57,718 nucleotides of DNA from Oscillospiraceae bacterium (GTDB lineage Bacteria > Bacillota > Clostridia > TANB77 > CAG-508), in contig WRFS01000008.1 of NCBI GenBank assembly GCA_009778695.1, positions 1 to 57,718 on the forward strand. Reading direction: 5' to 3'. How positions within the stretch are numbered: position 1 is the stretch's first letter; each line of letters opens with the position of its first letter. The position numbers and the translations under genes are program-made. The notes under the pieces were generated by a model that worked only from the letters and a program-made list of their open reading frames with translations, was not told where the DNA came from and did not search any database. Below, piece by piece: positions 8,714 through 16,327 of this stretch.

Positions 8714-10077
8714 AATGTAAACACCCCCATTTGTGTAGGCGCACCGTTTTCTTCGTCACCATCACCAATTTCTTTAATCTCAACTTTATAGCCATATTTT
8801 TCGCAAATATCTTCTGCCCAATTTGTGAATTGTACTCTATCCCACTCAAAACGATGATCAGAATGACGGAATGTATTTTCTTCCATATTTTCATAATTGA
8901 TATTATATTCAGCATTTGGTGTTGTGATAATAACAGCTTTAGGCTTTGAAAATCCAAACAAAATTTGTGTAAATGCAGACAACCTAGATTCATCCATATG
9001 TTCAATTACTTCTACTACGCAAGCACAATCAAAACCTTCAAATCGTTTATCGCGATAAGTAAGTGATCCTTGAAATAAATCCAGCTTGTTTTGTATAGTT
9101 TCATGCAGTTTATCAACTTTCATTTTGCTTTTTGCTCTCTCTAGCGATGTAAAAGACACATCAAAAGCAGCAACCTTTATAAATTGTTTTTCCTTTATTA
9201 GTAAACGAGTCAAATTTCCTTCACCACAACCCATGTCAATTACTGTTCTTGCACCTGATGATAAAGCTTCATCTACCACTGCTTTAAGACGAGTCTGATT
9301 CAAGTTTGGCTTTTTTTCTTTTTCATCAGTTTTATCTTCATCACTCTCTGGCTCGTCCAATAATTGAAGTAACGCCTTGTTCACAAGACTGCGACGACGA
9401 TTCAAATATCGACTAGTAATATATTCACATTTAGGGTGTTCTTTCAACCATCCTTCGCCGTGAGATAATAATTTTTCTATTTCATCATTTGCTATGTAAT
9501 AATGTTTCTTAGAATCAAAAACAGGAATTAATGTATACAAATGATTAAGTAAATCTTGCAATCGAACAGTTCCACTTAAAGTTAGATCTACATAATTACT
9601 ATTTCCCCAATCAGGAAACTTATCATCATTAAGATAGGTTTCAACTTCTATTGAATATCCTAAAGGCTCAAATATTTCTGGAATCATACTTTGATTAGGT
9701 GCAAATAACATGTGGATTTTCGCAGTTAGAAAAAGTGGTATATCTACCAATTCTTGTCTTTCTTTTGAACGTCCTGACATTGCTGTACCAAATACTTTTG
9801 AAATAGCAGTACTCATAAAAGACGAACAAACATAAGGTCTATCATTGACATAGTCAAAAAGACCTCCATCCGTCGAACCTATTTTTCCTCGTGCTAAATC
9901 AATAGGATTAATATCTAACAACAATGCAACAGTAGTACTCTCATCTGACACTTCAGGATAAAATACATATGCCTTGCCGTAACCAAGTTCAAATTCTTGT
10001 GGTCGCATAGGATTTTTATGTAAAAGGTACCCTAAATCTTGCGTTTTTTGACCAGTATAATTTATAGTTAAAAGCAA
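8704..10077 (-). CDS. hen1: Hen1 RNA 3'-terminal 2'-O-methyltransferase
   Basis: Partner of Pnkp. Residues 1-240 form the bacterial N-terminal domain known to activate the Pnkp ligase. A charged linker (240-258) leads to a SAM methyltransferase with DMGCGEGN (281-288), EVIEH (356-360) and FRHSDHRFEW (403-412), the Glu/Glu/His/His metal site of Hen1 enzymes. It methylates the 2'-OH at the break so that repaired RNA resists being cut again. The start is TTG at 10077 behind GAGGAG. No promoter is clear in the 116 bases upstream, which hold a gene remnant and the boundary repeat. Confidence 0.94.
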   Translation of the reverse strand: MLLTINYTGQKTQDLGYLLHKNPMRPQEFELGYGKAYVFYPEVSDESTTVALLLDINPIDLARGKIGSTDGGLFDYVNDRPYVCSSFMSTAISKVFGTAMSGRSKERQELVDIPLFLTAKIHMLFAPNQSMIPEIFEPLGYSIEVETYLNDDKFPDWGNSNYVDLTLSGTVRLQDLLNHLYTLIPVFDSKKHYYIANDEIEKLLSHGEGWLKEHPKCEYITSRYLNRRRSLVNKALLQLLDEPESDEDKTDEKEKKPNLNQTRLKAVVDEALSSGARTVIDMGCGEGNLTRLLIKEKQFIKVAAFDVSFTSLERAKSKMKVDKLHETIQNKLDLFQGSLTYRDKRFEGFDCACVVEVIEHMDESRLSAFTQILFGFSKPKAVIITTPNAEYNINYENMEENTFRHSDHRFEWDRVQFTNWAEDICEKYGYKVEIKEIGDGDEENGAPTQMGVFTLCE

Positions 10078-10112
10078 TTATCTCACTCCTCTCTGAAATT
10101 TGAAATTTCTTC

Positions 10113-10193
10113 TTAATCTTTCAAGCATCCTATTGGCACTACCAAAATACCATTTTCTGTTGAATAAGCTAAATCCGTTTCTGTTTGTCCAAT
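10113..10193 (-). pseudogene. C-terminal gene remnant at the cassette edge, 26 codons
   Basis: The minus-strand frame encodes a protein-like end (TETDLAYSTENGILVVPIG, then CLKD) and stops with TAA at 10113-10115. The frame begins exactly where the 50-bp repeat ends: the codon before it, inside the repeat, is a stop. This is what a gene cut at the integration junction would leave. The ENGI-VVPIG pattern resembles Rossmann-like nucleotide-binding (SLOG/LOG-type) proteins, but the piece is too short to assign. Confidence 0.4.
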
Positions 10194-10243
10194 TTAATTT
10201 ATATGTTAGAAAGGGTCAAATTATGTTTGAAGATTATATCTAT
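10194..10243. repeat. 50-bp direct repeat, copy 2 (cassette boundary)
   Basis: Second copy of the repeat at 6013-6062, ending at the stop codon of the 10243-11205 gene. The two copies start 4181 bases apart. No tRNA or integrase gene is attached to either. Confidence 0.85.
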
Positions 10244-11205
10244 CATTCTTTCTCTCTTTTAATTTTAATAATATAAACAACAAGAATAGCAATTACTAAT
10301 AAAAGAATAATTATTAGCCACCAATAAATATAGCAATTATAACCAACCAGTCTACAAGCCATACAAGAACAACAACCACAATTACAATTGTTATTGCTAT
10401 TATTAGTGTCTTTACTTCCCAATACAATTGTTGGTGTTGAATCACTATTATTAGTCTCTGTATTATTAAGGGTTCCAAGTGGTGGCCAATATTCTGTGGC
10501 TACGCCACTTTCTCCCAAAACAGTGGTATTCCTTGAAATATTTGTATTAGAATTATTACTTGTATTATTTATATTGTTTGTATTAACAGCATTATTTATC
10601 TCATTTGTATTAACGGTATTATTTGCATCATTTATCTCATTTGTATTAACTGCATTATTTGCATCATTTATATCGTTTGTATTAACTGTATTATTTGGCA
10701 CATCTGGATTTTCTTGAACTTCTAATCCTTTTACACTAAATACTAAATTGGCACTAAATGTAGCTCCTTGATACTGATTACCTGCATTAGAGTTAAATTC
10801 CATCACAATTTTATATGTTTTTTTAGTTCCTGTAGTGAATTGCCCAAGTGATGTTTGAACTATATCTTTAAGCTTTCCTGAAAAAATGACAGAAACAATA
10901 GAACCATCAGAATTGGTCTCATAAATATAAAATTTTACTTGTGATAATAACTCATTTGGATCTGAAACTAAAATTTGATAAAGATACACTTCTACAGGAT
11001 TAGGTCCACTATTTGTAATAACAATATCTTTAGCAATTTTATCTCCTGGATCAAAGTTTTGTACATCAAAAATAATATTACTACTAGCATTTATTTGTAT
11101 TTTGTCGTTATATTGAATATTCAGTGTATAATCTGTAGCATAATATGTTAAACTTGGAATGATGTATAGCAACAATAATAAAATTAAAGATAATATTTTT
11201 TTCAT
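10243..11205 (-). CDS. secreted, membrane-anchored TasA-like protein with Asn-rich stalk and Cys cluster
   Basis: Probable surface protein of the fibre operon. It has a signal peptide (residues 1-22), then a beta-rich domain to about residue 155 with the phrase DVQNFDPGDK typical of TasA/camelysin-like modules. A low-complexity stalk follows, made of repeats such as NTVNTNEINDANN. Just before the final membrane helix is a Cys cluster (NCNCGCCSCMACR), then a short basic tail. It overlaps the signal peptidase gene upstream by 4 bases. ATG follows GGGGG. The stalk repeats probably vary in copy number. Family placement is moderate; the role in a matrix is inferred from the operon. Confidence 0.7.
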   Translation of the reverse strand: MKKILSLILLLLLYIIPSLTYYATDYTLNIQYNDKIQINASSNIIFDVQNFDPGDKIAKDIVITNSGPNPVEVYLYQILVSDPNELLSQVKFYIYETNSDGSIVSVIFSGKLKDIVQTSLGQFTTGTKKTYKIVMEFNSNAGNQYQGATFSANLVFSVKGLEVQENPDVPNNTVNTNDINDANNAVNTNEINDANNTVNTNEINNAVNTNNINNTSNNSNTNISRNTTVLGESGVATEYWPPLGTLNNTETNNSDSTPTIVLGSKDTNNSNNNCNCGCCSCMACRLVGYNCYIYWWLIIILLLVIAILVVYIIKIKREKE

Positions 11206-11750
11206 TCTTTTCCCCCATTTTTAAAACGCCTTCCATCATTTTCTTTATTTTTTAATAATATTTTTATAACAACAATTACGATTATTATAGCTAAAATAAG
11301 TCCAACTAATTTTATAATTCCCCATGTTGTCTTAAATTGAAACTCTAATGAAGCTAAGACATTAGTTTTGAGAACTTCTTTTCCAACAAAATTATCTTTT
11401 GTAACAGGTGCAATATCTGCCGTTTCATTGTTATCACCCTTTGTAGTTATCTCGCCATTTTGTATCTGTATAGCTCGGTGACATACATATGTATTTGAAT
11501 TAGGTAATATAAATGCAATAATATCTCCTTCTTTTACTTCGCTAATATCACATTTTTTTATAACAACTATACCATGAATTTGTATTGTAGGCTCCATTGA
11601 ACCCGTTCTAATAATATATGGTTTATAACCAAAAAAGAATGCTCCTTCTTCGTTGTTTCTGTTTGTATATACAAAATATAATGTCGAAACTAATATTAAT
11701 ATAGCAAAAACTAATAATATATTGCTTAAAATTTTCCCAAGTTTTTTCAC
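11202..11750 (-). CDS. sipW: signal peptidase I, SipW/ER type
   Basis: Membrane serine protease that cleaves signal peptides, in this context those of TasA-like proteins. It has membrane segments near both ends. The nucleophile is in TGSMEP (about residue 51). The position occupied by Lys in ordinary bacterial enzymes is His in CHRAI, the Ser/His arrangement of SipW and ER signal peptidases; KGDNNETAD supplies the acidic residue. At 182 residues the length fits. The start is GTG behind AGGAGG. It lies between two fibre-type genes, its expected substrates. Confidence 0.88.
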   Translation of the reverse strand: MKKLGKILSNILLVFAILILVSTLYFVYTNRNNEEGAFFFGYKPYIIRTGSMEPTIQIHGIVVIKKCDISEVKEGDIIAFILPNSNTYVCHRAIQIQNGEITTKGDNNETADIAPVTKDNFVGKEVLKTNVLASLEFQFKTTWGIIKLVGLILAIIIVIVVIKILLKNKENDGRRFKNGGKE

Positions 11751-11766
11751 CGGTATTCCTCCTAAG

Positions 11767-11820
11767 TTTTTACATTTTATATTAAATTTTTAAAATAAAA
11801 ATCTAATATAAAATGTAAAA
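11767..11820. other. hairpin in the leader of sipW
   Basis: TTTTACATTTTATATTA (11768-11784) pairs with TAATATAAAATGTAAAA (11804-11820), a 17-bp stem directly upstream of the sipW ribosome-binding site. It could shield or time sipW translation within the operon mRNA. Confidence 0.5.
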
Positions 11821-11830
11821 CAATTTAGAA

Positions 11831-11875
11831 ATACCTTAGCCGTTATGGCTATATATTCCATAGTAGCTAAGGTAT
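11831..11875 (-). terminator. hairpin after the TasA-like gene, possible attenuator
   Basis: ATACCTTAGC (11831-11840) pairs with GCTAAGGTAT (11866-11875). The sequence after it on the minus strand is only moderately T-rich, so partial termination is likely. That would make the fibre gene more abundant than the downstream peptidase. Confidence 0.5.
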
Positions 11876-11895
11876 ATTCTAATATATTTTATATG

Positions 11896-12627
11896 TTAAT
11901 TTAAACTAAATTCTGTTGATGTAAGATCTGCCCAACTTTGAGATGGGTTATTTCTATATTGCATTGCTTCAATTTTATCAGTAATTGATACTGCTACTTG
12001 TTGATATTCATTATCAGCTGCTGGATTGAAATAAATTTTATATCCTGAAGAATAACTATCAATTCCACCAGTTTCACTTTCTGCTCCAGTACCACTTCCA
12101 TTAATTATTGTTGTAGTTGTTGGTGTAAAAGTTAAAACGGTATTTGTTGATGACACACCTGTAGCAATTGGCACAGCTACACCATCTCTAATGTCACTAT
12201 TTGTAGCTGTAGCTGCATAAATTGTAAATACATCTACGGCATTTGTCCAAGATAATCCTGTTGTTACTGTTGGAATAGCTCCTGCATAATTATTTCCAAG
12301 CGTTATTGTTAATAACTCTCTTAAATATGCACTCTTATTTCCAGCATTTGTAACAGTCCCACTAACTTCAATAATATCACCTGGATTTAAGTTAGTAATT
12401 GTTGAGCTTGAATCTTGTCCTTCAACTCCATCTTGAGTATAATATCTGGTAAGTGTTGTCGTTCCTGCAACTAAATCTAATGTACCTGCAGTAGCTGTTA
12501 CACTACCTGTTGTTATAACATCTGAAAAGTATGATATTGCATACCCCATTATAACTACGATTGCTATTAGCAATATTAATAATGCTAATAAAGTTTTTTT
12601 GTTTTTCTTTTCTTTTTTCCCTCTCAT
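11896..12627 (-). CDS. TasA-like fibre protein with SipW-dependent signal peptide
   Basis: Likely major matrix-fibre protein. The long basic start (RGKKEKKNKK), hydrophobic segment, and YFSDVITTGS followed by TAGTLDL match the SipW-cognate signal peptide seen in TasA, CalY and related proteins. The mature part is Thr/Ser-rich and beta-type, about 200 residues, without Cys or a cell-wall sorting motif. ATG follows AGGAGG. It is the first gene of the operon TasA-like, sipW, 10243-11205. The upstream region has a TATAAT box without a clear -35 and a phased TTGTAA array, as expected for an activated gene. Confidence 0.82.
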   Translation of the reverse strand: MRGKKEKKNKKTLLALLILLIAIVVIMGYAISYFSDVITTGSVTATAGTLDLVAGTTTLTRYYTQDGVEGQDSSSTITNLNPGDIIEVSGTVTNAGNKSAYLRELLTITLGNNYAGAIPTVTTGLSWTNAVDVFTIYAATATNSDIRDGVAVPIATGVSSTNTVLTFTPTTTTIINGSGTGAESETGGIDSYSSGYKIYFNPAADNEYQQVAVSITDKIEAMQYRNNPSQSWADLTSTEFSLN

Positions 12628-12689
12628 TAAAAAATTCCTCCTATATTTTATTATTAAAAATTTGCAACCTCATAATTCAGTCACATGCC

Positions 12690-12820
12690 ATTATAATAAC
12701 ATAGAAGAATTCATTTGTGTTGAAAAACATCGAATCTTAATAAAATTGAAACACTCTTGTAATAATTTGTTAAATTTTGTAAAAAAATTGTAATCTTGTA
12801 ATAAACTTGTAATTTTGTAA
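12690..12820 (-). promoter_or_regulatory. activator-type promoter region with seven phased TTGTAA repeats
   Basis: A TATAAT box lies at 12690-12695 (minus strand) with no recognisable -35. Upstream, TTGTAA or close variants (plus-strand reading) start at 12757, 12767, 12777, 12788, 12796, 12807 and 12815, spaced 8-11 bases, close to one helical turn. This looks like a landing site for a multimeric DNA-binding protein. RemA, encoded at 14263-14547, binds repeated sites before matrix genes in Bacillus and is the obvious candidate (inference). Confidence 0.5.
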
Positions 12821-12824
12821 AAAA

Positions 12825-13547
12825 TTAGGAGTTTTGCGTAATAAAAGTATAATCATCTGGAATTGTAAAGCTACTATCATGAATTTGAGTATCTATCGTG
12901 TTAACCGTCAATAAACTCACAATACCATTATCATAAAATATTTTCATATATTTAATATTATCATTATCGTCAAAATAATATCTTACTTTTGTTGCAGTAC
13001 TATCTGTAATGTTATATTCTTCAAAATAAAAGTTTACTCCATTTACCTCTTCATTACCCATTGTTGAAAAGGCACGATTTACATCGTTTAATGAAGTGAA
13101 TAACATTTTTCCAAACTGATCATCAACATACTGTTGCAATTCAGTACCAGAATCAACAACTGTTACCGTTTTGTTATTTATATCAACGTAATACATAGTT
13201 TGCCCTTTAATAAGAATTCTTTGAAAACTGTCTACCTCATATATGCTAATTGCTCCACTATCTCTATCAACACTGTATTCTTCATTATAACTTGTAACTT
13301 TACCATTTTTATCGGTATTTTCTACAAGATAGCTCATAAAAAAACTGCCTTTGAAAGTATCTATGTATTTTATAATCTTCTTACTATAAAAGCTTTGAGC
13401 TTCTTCTTCTGTATACGCAAGATTTTCAGTCGGAAAATTTTCATTAGAATTGTTTTTATTATTTCTACCATTAAAAAACCAAATTACAAATATTGTAAGC
13501 ACTAATATTCCACCAATTACCAATAGCTTAACATTACTTGCATTCAT
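12825..13547 (-). CDS. membrane-anchored extracytoplasmic protein, 240 aa
   Basis: Not assigned to a family. It has one N-terminal membrane helix (about residues 7-25), then an Asn/Lys linker and a soluble beta-rich domain of about 190 residues on the outer face. It overlaps the end of gmk by 14 bases and has its own GGAGG, so it is the last gene of the remA-rpoZ-gmk unit. The domain layout (YIDTFKGSFF, YYVDINNKTVTVVDSGTEL) suggests a small sensor-like or lipoprotein-like fold, but no catalytic motif is visible. Confidence 0.75.
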   Translation of the reverse strand: MNASNVKLLVIGGILVLTIFVIWFFNGRNNKNNSNENFPTENLAYTEEEAQSFYSKKIIKYIDTFKGSFFMSYLVENTDKNGKVTSYNEEYSVDRDSGAISIYEVDSFQRILIKGQTMYYVDINNKTVTVVDSGTELQQYVDDQFGKMLFTSLNDVNRAFSTMGNEEVNGVNFYFEEYNITDSTATKVRYYFDDNDNIKYMKIFYDNGIVSLLTVNTIDTQIHDSSFTIPDDYTFITQNS

Positions 13548-14091
13548 TTTTTATTACCTCCATTACGATGTTTACTGTTTTTTCTAAATCATAATTTCTT
13601 ATTATATAATCATATATGCCTATTTTTGATTCTTCATAATCAAATCTATTTAGCCTTAATTGAATTTCTTTTTCGTCTAACTTGTCTTCCCTACTTTCTA
13701 GCCTTCTTCTAAGTTCTTGCTTATCAACCCTAAGAAAAATTGTAACTATTTTGATATCATTCTTTAACAAATCTTCTAAGTTTTCTGTACCATTTACATC
13801 TATATCTTTTACAATTATCTTGTTTTGTGCTAATTTTTCATTTAGCAATACTTTTGAAGTACCATAATAATGATTATGATGTACAGAATACTCATATAAT
13901 TCATTATTATTAATCATATTTTCAAATTCTTGTGTTGAAACAAATTCGTACGTTATTCCAGCTACATCCGTTGCTCTAATTGGCCTATCAGTATACGAAG
14001 GAAGAGTTGTTATATTCGAATCCCTCTTTAACAACTCATTTTTTATTGTATCTTTACCTGAACCAGAAGCACCTGATAAAATAACTAACAT
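13534..14091 (-). CDS. gmk: guanylate kinase
   Basis: Phosphorylates GMP to GDP with ATP. The P-loop is GASGSGKDT (residues 7-15). The GMP-binding region has SYTDRPIRATDVAGITYEF and YYGTS. DIDVNGTENL replaces the usual DIDVQGA motif, and the lid has RLESRE. At 185 residues it is slightly short, and these motif changes make it a divergent member. Its position after rpoZ (7-base overlap) and remA is the classic Firmicute order and supports the call. Confidence 0.87.
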   Translation of the reverse strand: MLVILSGASGSGKDTIKNELLKRDSNITTLPSYTDRPIRATDVAGITYEFVSTQEFENMINNNELYEYSVHHNHYYGTSKVLLNEKLAQNKIIVKDIDVNGTENLEDLLKNDIKIVTIFLRVDKQELRRRLESREDKLDEKEIQLRLNRFDYEESKIGIYDYIIRNYDLEKTVNIVMEVIKNECK

Positions 14092-14273
14092 ACTGTCACC
14101 TTGCCTTGCGCAACTTCGTTTGTGGCAATTGTTACTGGAACAATTTCATCTGTTTCTATTAGAACTGGGCTTCCATCTGCAATTTGCCTCGCTCTTTTAG
14201 CGGTTACGATAACTAATTCAAATCTATTATCAATTATTTTTAATAAATCTGTTACACTTGGTTTAACCATCAT
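14085..14273 (-). CDS. rpoZ: RNA polymerase omega subunit
   Basis: Small chaperone-like subunit that binds the C-terminal region of beta-prime. The sequence ([19 protein letters not shown], then [11 protein letters not shown]) is the omega signature. I start it at ATG 14273 because GGAGG lies nine bases upstream; an ATG immediately follows and could also serve. It overlaps the stop of remA by 11 bases, and its own stop overlaps the gmk start, so three genes are translationally coupled. Length 62 residues. Confidence 0.92.
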   Translation of the reverse strand: MMVKPSVTDLLKIIDNRFELVIVTAKRARQIADGSPVLIETDEIVPVTIATNEVAQGKVTVC

Positions 14274-14547
14274 TTTGGGTTTCCTCCTCACTTTCATCTT
14301 TTTGGTAGCCTACTTGGCTTTCTAATCTGGATGCTATTGTCTCTGGTTGGACAGAAGATAAAATAACATTCCCTGAATCCATTATTAGCACAGATCTTGT
14401 TTTCCTGCCATGTGTAGCATCTATAGCTGTTTTATTGTCCTTAGCCTCTTGAACTAATCTCTTTAATGGTGCGGATTCTGGACTTACTATAGATATAATT
14501 CTATTTACCAACACTATATTTCCAAATCCTACATTTAATATTTGCAT
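14263..14547 (-). CDS. remA: extracellular matrix regulatory protein RemA (DUF370)
   Basis: DNA-binding protein that in Bacillus subtilis activates matrix and osmoprotection genes by binding repeated sites as a ring-like multimer. The family core is clear: [20 protein letters not shown] near the start, and [20 protein letters not shown] in the second half. It is 94 residues, slightly long because of an acidic tail ([11 protein letters not shown]). It heads remA-rpoZ-gmk. A TasA-like operon with a phased repeat array lies 1.5 kb away and is a plausible target. Confidence 0.92.
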   Translation of the reverse strand: MQILNVGFGNIVLVNRIISIVSPESAPLKRLVQEAKDNKTAIDATHGRKTRSVLIMDSGNVILSSVQPETIASRLESQVGYQKDESEEETQNDG

Positions 14548-14587
14548 ACTTCCCTCCTCGTATTTTAATAATATTAACTAAAGTAGC

Positions 14588-14707
14588 TCCTAGAGGTTAG
14601 TATATGATTTTTAAAAAAGCACTCGACAGCCCATTGAGGTCCATGGAATCTTCGGAGGCTTGGAGGAGCTTTTTTAAAAATCATATACTAACCTCTAGGA
14701 ACGGACG
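14588..14707 (-). repeat. structured repeat, copy 1: perfect 33-bp hairpin arms around a conserved core
   Basis: Positions 14588-14620 and 14668-14700 are exact reverse complements. On the minus strand the 47-base core begins CCTCCAAGCCTCCGAAGATT. A second copy at 18426-18585 (plus strand) shares the core (3 differences in about 45) and the GTCCG(T/C)TCC edge, but its stem has a different sequence that is still perfectly paired. It lies between remA and the 14757-15353 gene. A structured RNA or hairpin-forming element are both possible. Confidence 0.65.
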
Positions 14708-14756
14708 TATTTTTCATATTTACTAATTTTACTACATAATTAAAAATAAGTCCAGT

Positions 14757-15353
14757 CTATTTTAATATTTTTTGTATTTCACCTGAAGATTTTCTATACT
14801 TTTTCACTTCAACTGCAAGAATTGAAAAAGATGATATTATATAGTAACATGCAAAAATAATTATTGGAATTAATAAATATTTTTGATATATTGATATTTG
14901 ATATTCATAAATGTATGTTAATGATAATACAAAAAATGATACTACTAAAACCTCTATTGCATACATAACCCACATTGCACTGTCTTTTTTATACGCATTT
15001 TCCATAACAAATATTGCCAAAAGTACGGTCATTATACTAAATACTTTTAAATCAACACCATAAGAACTTGGTCTTACATTAATATATCCAAATAGAAGTA
15101 AAGTCAAAAATAACAATACTCCCACTCCTATAAGCAGATTAGGGAAAATTTTCTTTAAAATTGCATTTAACGTATTTCGTGGTATTTTCTTTGAAGATAT
15201 TATTTGCTGATTTATTTCGTTTAATACTTTTTCTATATGTTTTTGTTCTTTTATTTCTTGCTCTTTTTGTTTTTTTGAGGTTGCATTTTTATTAGGCTTT
15301 TCTTGTATTTTGGGACTTTTCTCTTTGTTATTAACTCTTTTTCCTTCTTTCAT
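14757..15353 (-). CDS. polytopic membrane protein, 198 aa
   Basis: Not recognised. The first 60 residues are highly charged and Lys/Gln-rich, probably coiled coil or disordered in the cytoplasm (NNKEKSPKIQEKPNKN). Four membrane helices follow (about residues 70-90, 100-115, 128-148 and 158-180), then a short basic tail. It lies 12 bases downstream of rsmE on the same strand and is probably co-transcribed. No transport or enzyme motif is visible. Confidence 0.72.
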   Translation of the reverse strand: MKEGKRVNNKEKSPKIQEKPNKNATSKKQKEQEIKEQKHIEKVLNEINQQIISSKKIPRNTLNAILKKIFPNLLIGVGVLLFLTLLLFGYINVRPSSYGVDLKVFSIMTVLLAIFVMENAYKKDSAMWVMYAIEVLVVSFFVLSLTYIYEYQISIYQKYLLIPIIIFACYYIISSFSILAVEVKKYRKSSGEIQKILK

Positions 15354-15365
15354 AATATCATTCCT

Positions 15366-16112
15366 TTACAAATTATCATTTTCGTATAAAATTATTCCCG
15401 TCATAATCATTGCCACGGTTTCTGTTCTAAGTATTCTTCTTCCTAATGTTATTGACCTTGCCCCAAGTTGCTTTAAATTTTCAATTTCATTAGGTTCAAA
15501 CCCACCTTCTGGTCCAATAATTACTGCAATTTTTTTGTTTGTTAAATCTTGTTTTAATGCACTTTTCAGTGTGGTATCTCTTTCTATTTCGTTCGCTAGT
15601 AAGATTATATCATAATTTTTAAGTAATGTGTATATGTTTTTCAAATTATATATGTTGTTAACCTTGGGAATTAAATTACGTCCACATTGTTTTGCTGCCA
15701 CTTCTGCTATTGTCTGCCACCTGTTTATTTTTTTATTCTTATCTTTTTCTGAAATTTTAACAATGCATCTATTTAATTCTAATGGAGTGATTTCTTTTAC
15801 CCCTAATTCTGTGCATTTTTGTATAATTAATTCCATTTTATCTGCTTTTGGCAAGCCTTGTATTATGTTTATATGTATATTTGCTTCTTTGTTTACTTGT
15901 AAAGTTTCTACAATTTTGCATGTTATTTTTTCGTCTTCAATTTTGTTGATTTTTGCAATGTATTTGTTTTCTGTGTTTGATGAATTTACGCCTATTTCCA
16001 GCTTTTCACCTATCTTACACCTTAATACATTTTTTATATGATTTACATCTTTACCAGTTATGATTATTGTATCGTTTTTAATTTGATTTTTATTTATAAA
16101 AAAGTTTTGCAT
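15366..16112 (-). CDS. rsmE: 16S rRNA (uracil(1498)-N(3))-methyltransferase
   Basis: SPOUT-class enzyme that methylates U1498 in the 30S decoding region. The N-terminal PUA-like domain carries KDVNHIKNVLRCKIGEK. The C-terminal knotted domain has the SAM motif AVIIGPEGGFEPNEI and SITLGRRILRTETVA. At 248 residues the length is normal. ATG follows AAGGAGG. Upstream there is no gene on this strand; two tandem 23-bp repeats and a divergent small-RNA promoter occupy the gap. Confidence 0.95.
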   Translation of the reverse strand: MQNFFINKNQIKNDTIIITGKDVNHIKNVLRCKIGEKLEIGVNSSNTENKYIAKINKIEDEKITCKIVETLQVNKEANIHINIIQGLPKADKMELIIQKCTELGVKEITPLELNRCIVKISEKDKNKKINRWQTIAEVAAKQCGRNLIPKVNNIYNLKNIYTLLKNYDIILLANEIERDTTLKSALKQDLTNKKIAVIIGPEGGFEPNEIENLKQLGARSITLGRRILRTETVAMIMTGIILYENDNL

Positions 16113-16127
16113 ACGTGCCTCCTTTTG

Positions 16128-16173
16128 CTATGTGAAATTTTTTCAAAAAACTATGTGAAATTTTTTCAAAAAA
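16128..16173. repeat. two exact tandem 23-bp repeats
   Basis: CTATGTGAAATTTTTTCAAA followed by AAA occurs at 16128-16150 and again at 16151-16173. Each unit contains the dyad GAAATTTTTTC. They end three bases before the -35 of the small-RNA promoter and lie directly upstream of rsmE, so they may be a divergent operator. Confidence 0.65.
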
Positions 16174-16176
16174 CTA

Positions 16177-16205
16177 TTGACATAATATGTTAAATATGCT
16201 ATACT
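16177..16205 (+). promoter_or_regulatory. strong promoter of the predicted small RNA
   Basis: TTGACA (16177-16182) and TATACT (16200-16205) are 17 bases apart on the plus strand. No protein gene follows; the transcript would run into the hairpin and T-run at 16291-16327. Confidence 0.7.
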
Positions 16206-16211
16206 TGATTC

Positions 16212-16327
16212 GTAACACCTATAAAAACCGTCTAACGGATGATTGTTATTTAAATCTGGTGCAGGATGCACCCTTCCTCCGACGGTTTTACCAGCACCTC
16301 CTTTGGGGGTGCTGGGTTTTTATTTTT
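16212..16327 (+). ncRNA. predicted small RNA, about 115 nt
   Basis: A promoter, a paired body and an intrinsic terminator are present without an ORF. AAAACCGTC (16224-16232) pairs with GACGGTTTT (16281-16289). Inside are two short hairpins (TAAC..GTTA and GGTGC..GCACC) and an unpaired CCTTCCTCC. CCAGCACC..GGTGCTGG (16291-16315) plus T-rich sequence is the terminator, and its loop also holds CTCC. C/U-rich loops of this kind can pair with Shine-Dalgarno sequences. I cannot match it to a known family. It converges with the transketolase gene and overlaps its 3' end. Confidence 0.6.

Noticed and set aside
6013..10243. tRNA-targeted genomic island
   Set aside because: No tRNA or tRNA fragment in either repeat and no integrase inside.
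10388..10717. Plus-strand Leu/Val-rich frame with repeats
   Set aside because: Mirror of the Asn/Thr repeats of the minus-strand TasA-like gene.
16212..16327. Riboswitch or T-box for the downstream gene
   Set aside because: The next gene converges on it; there is no plus-strand gene to control.
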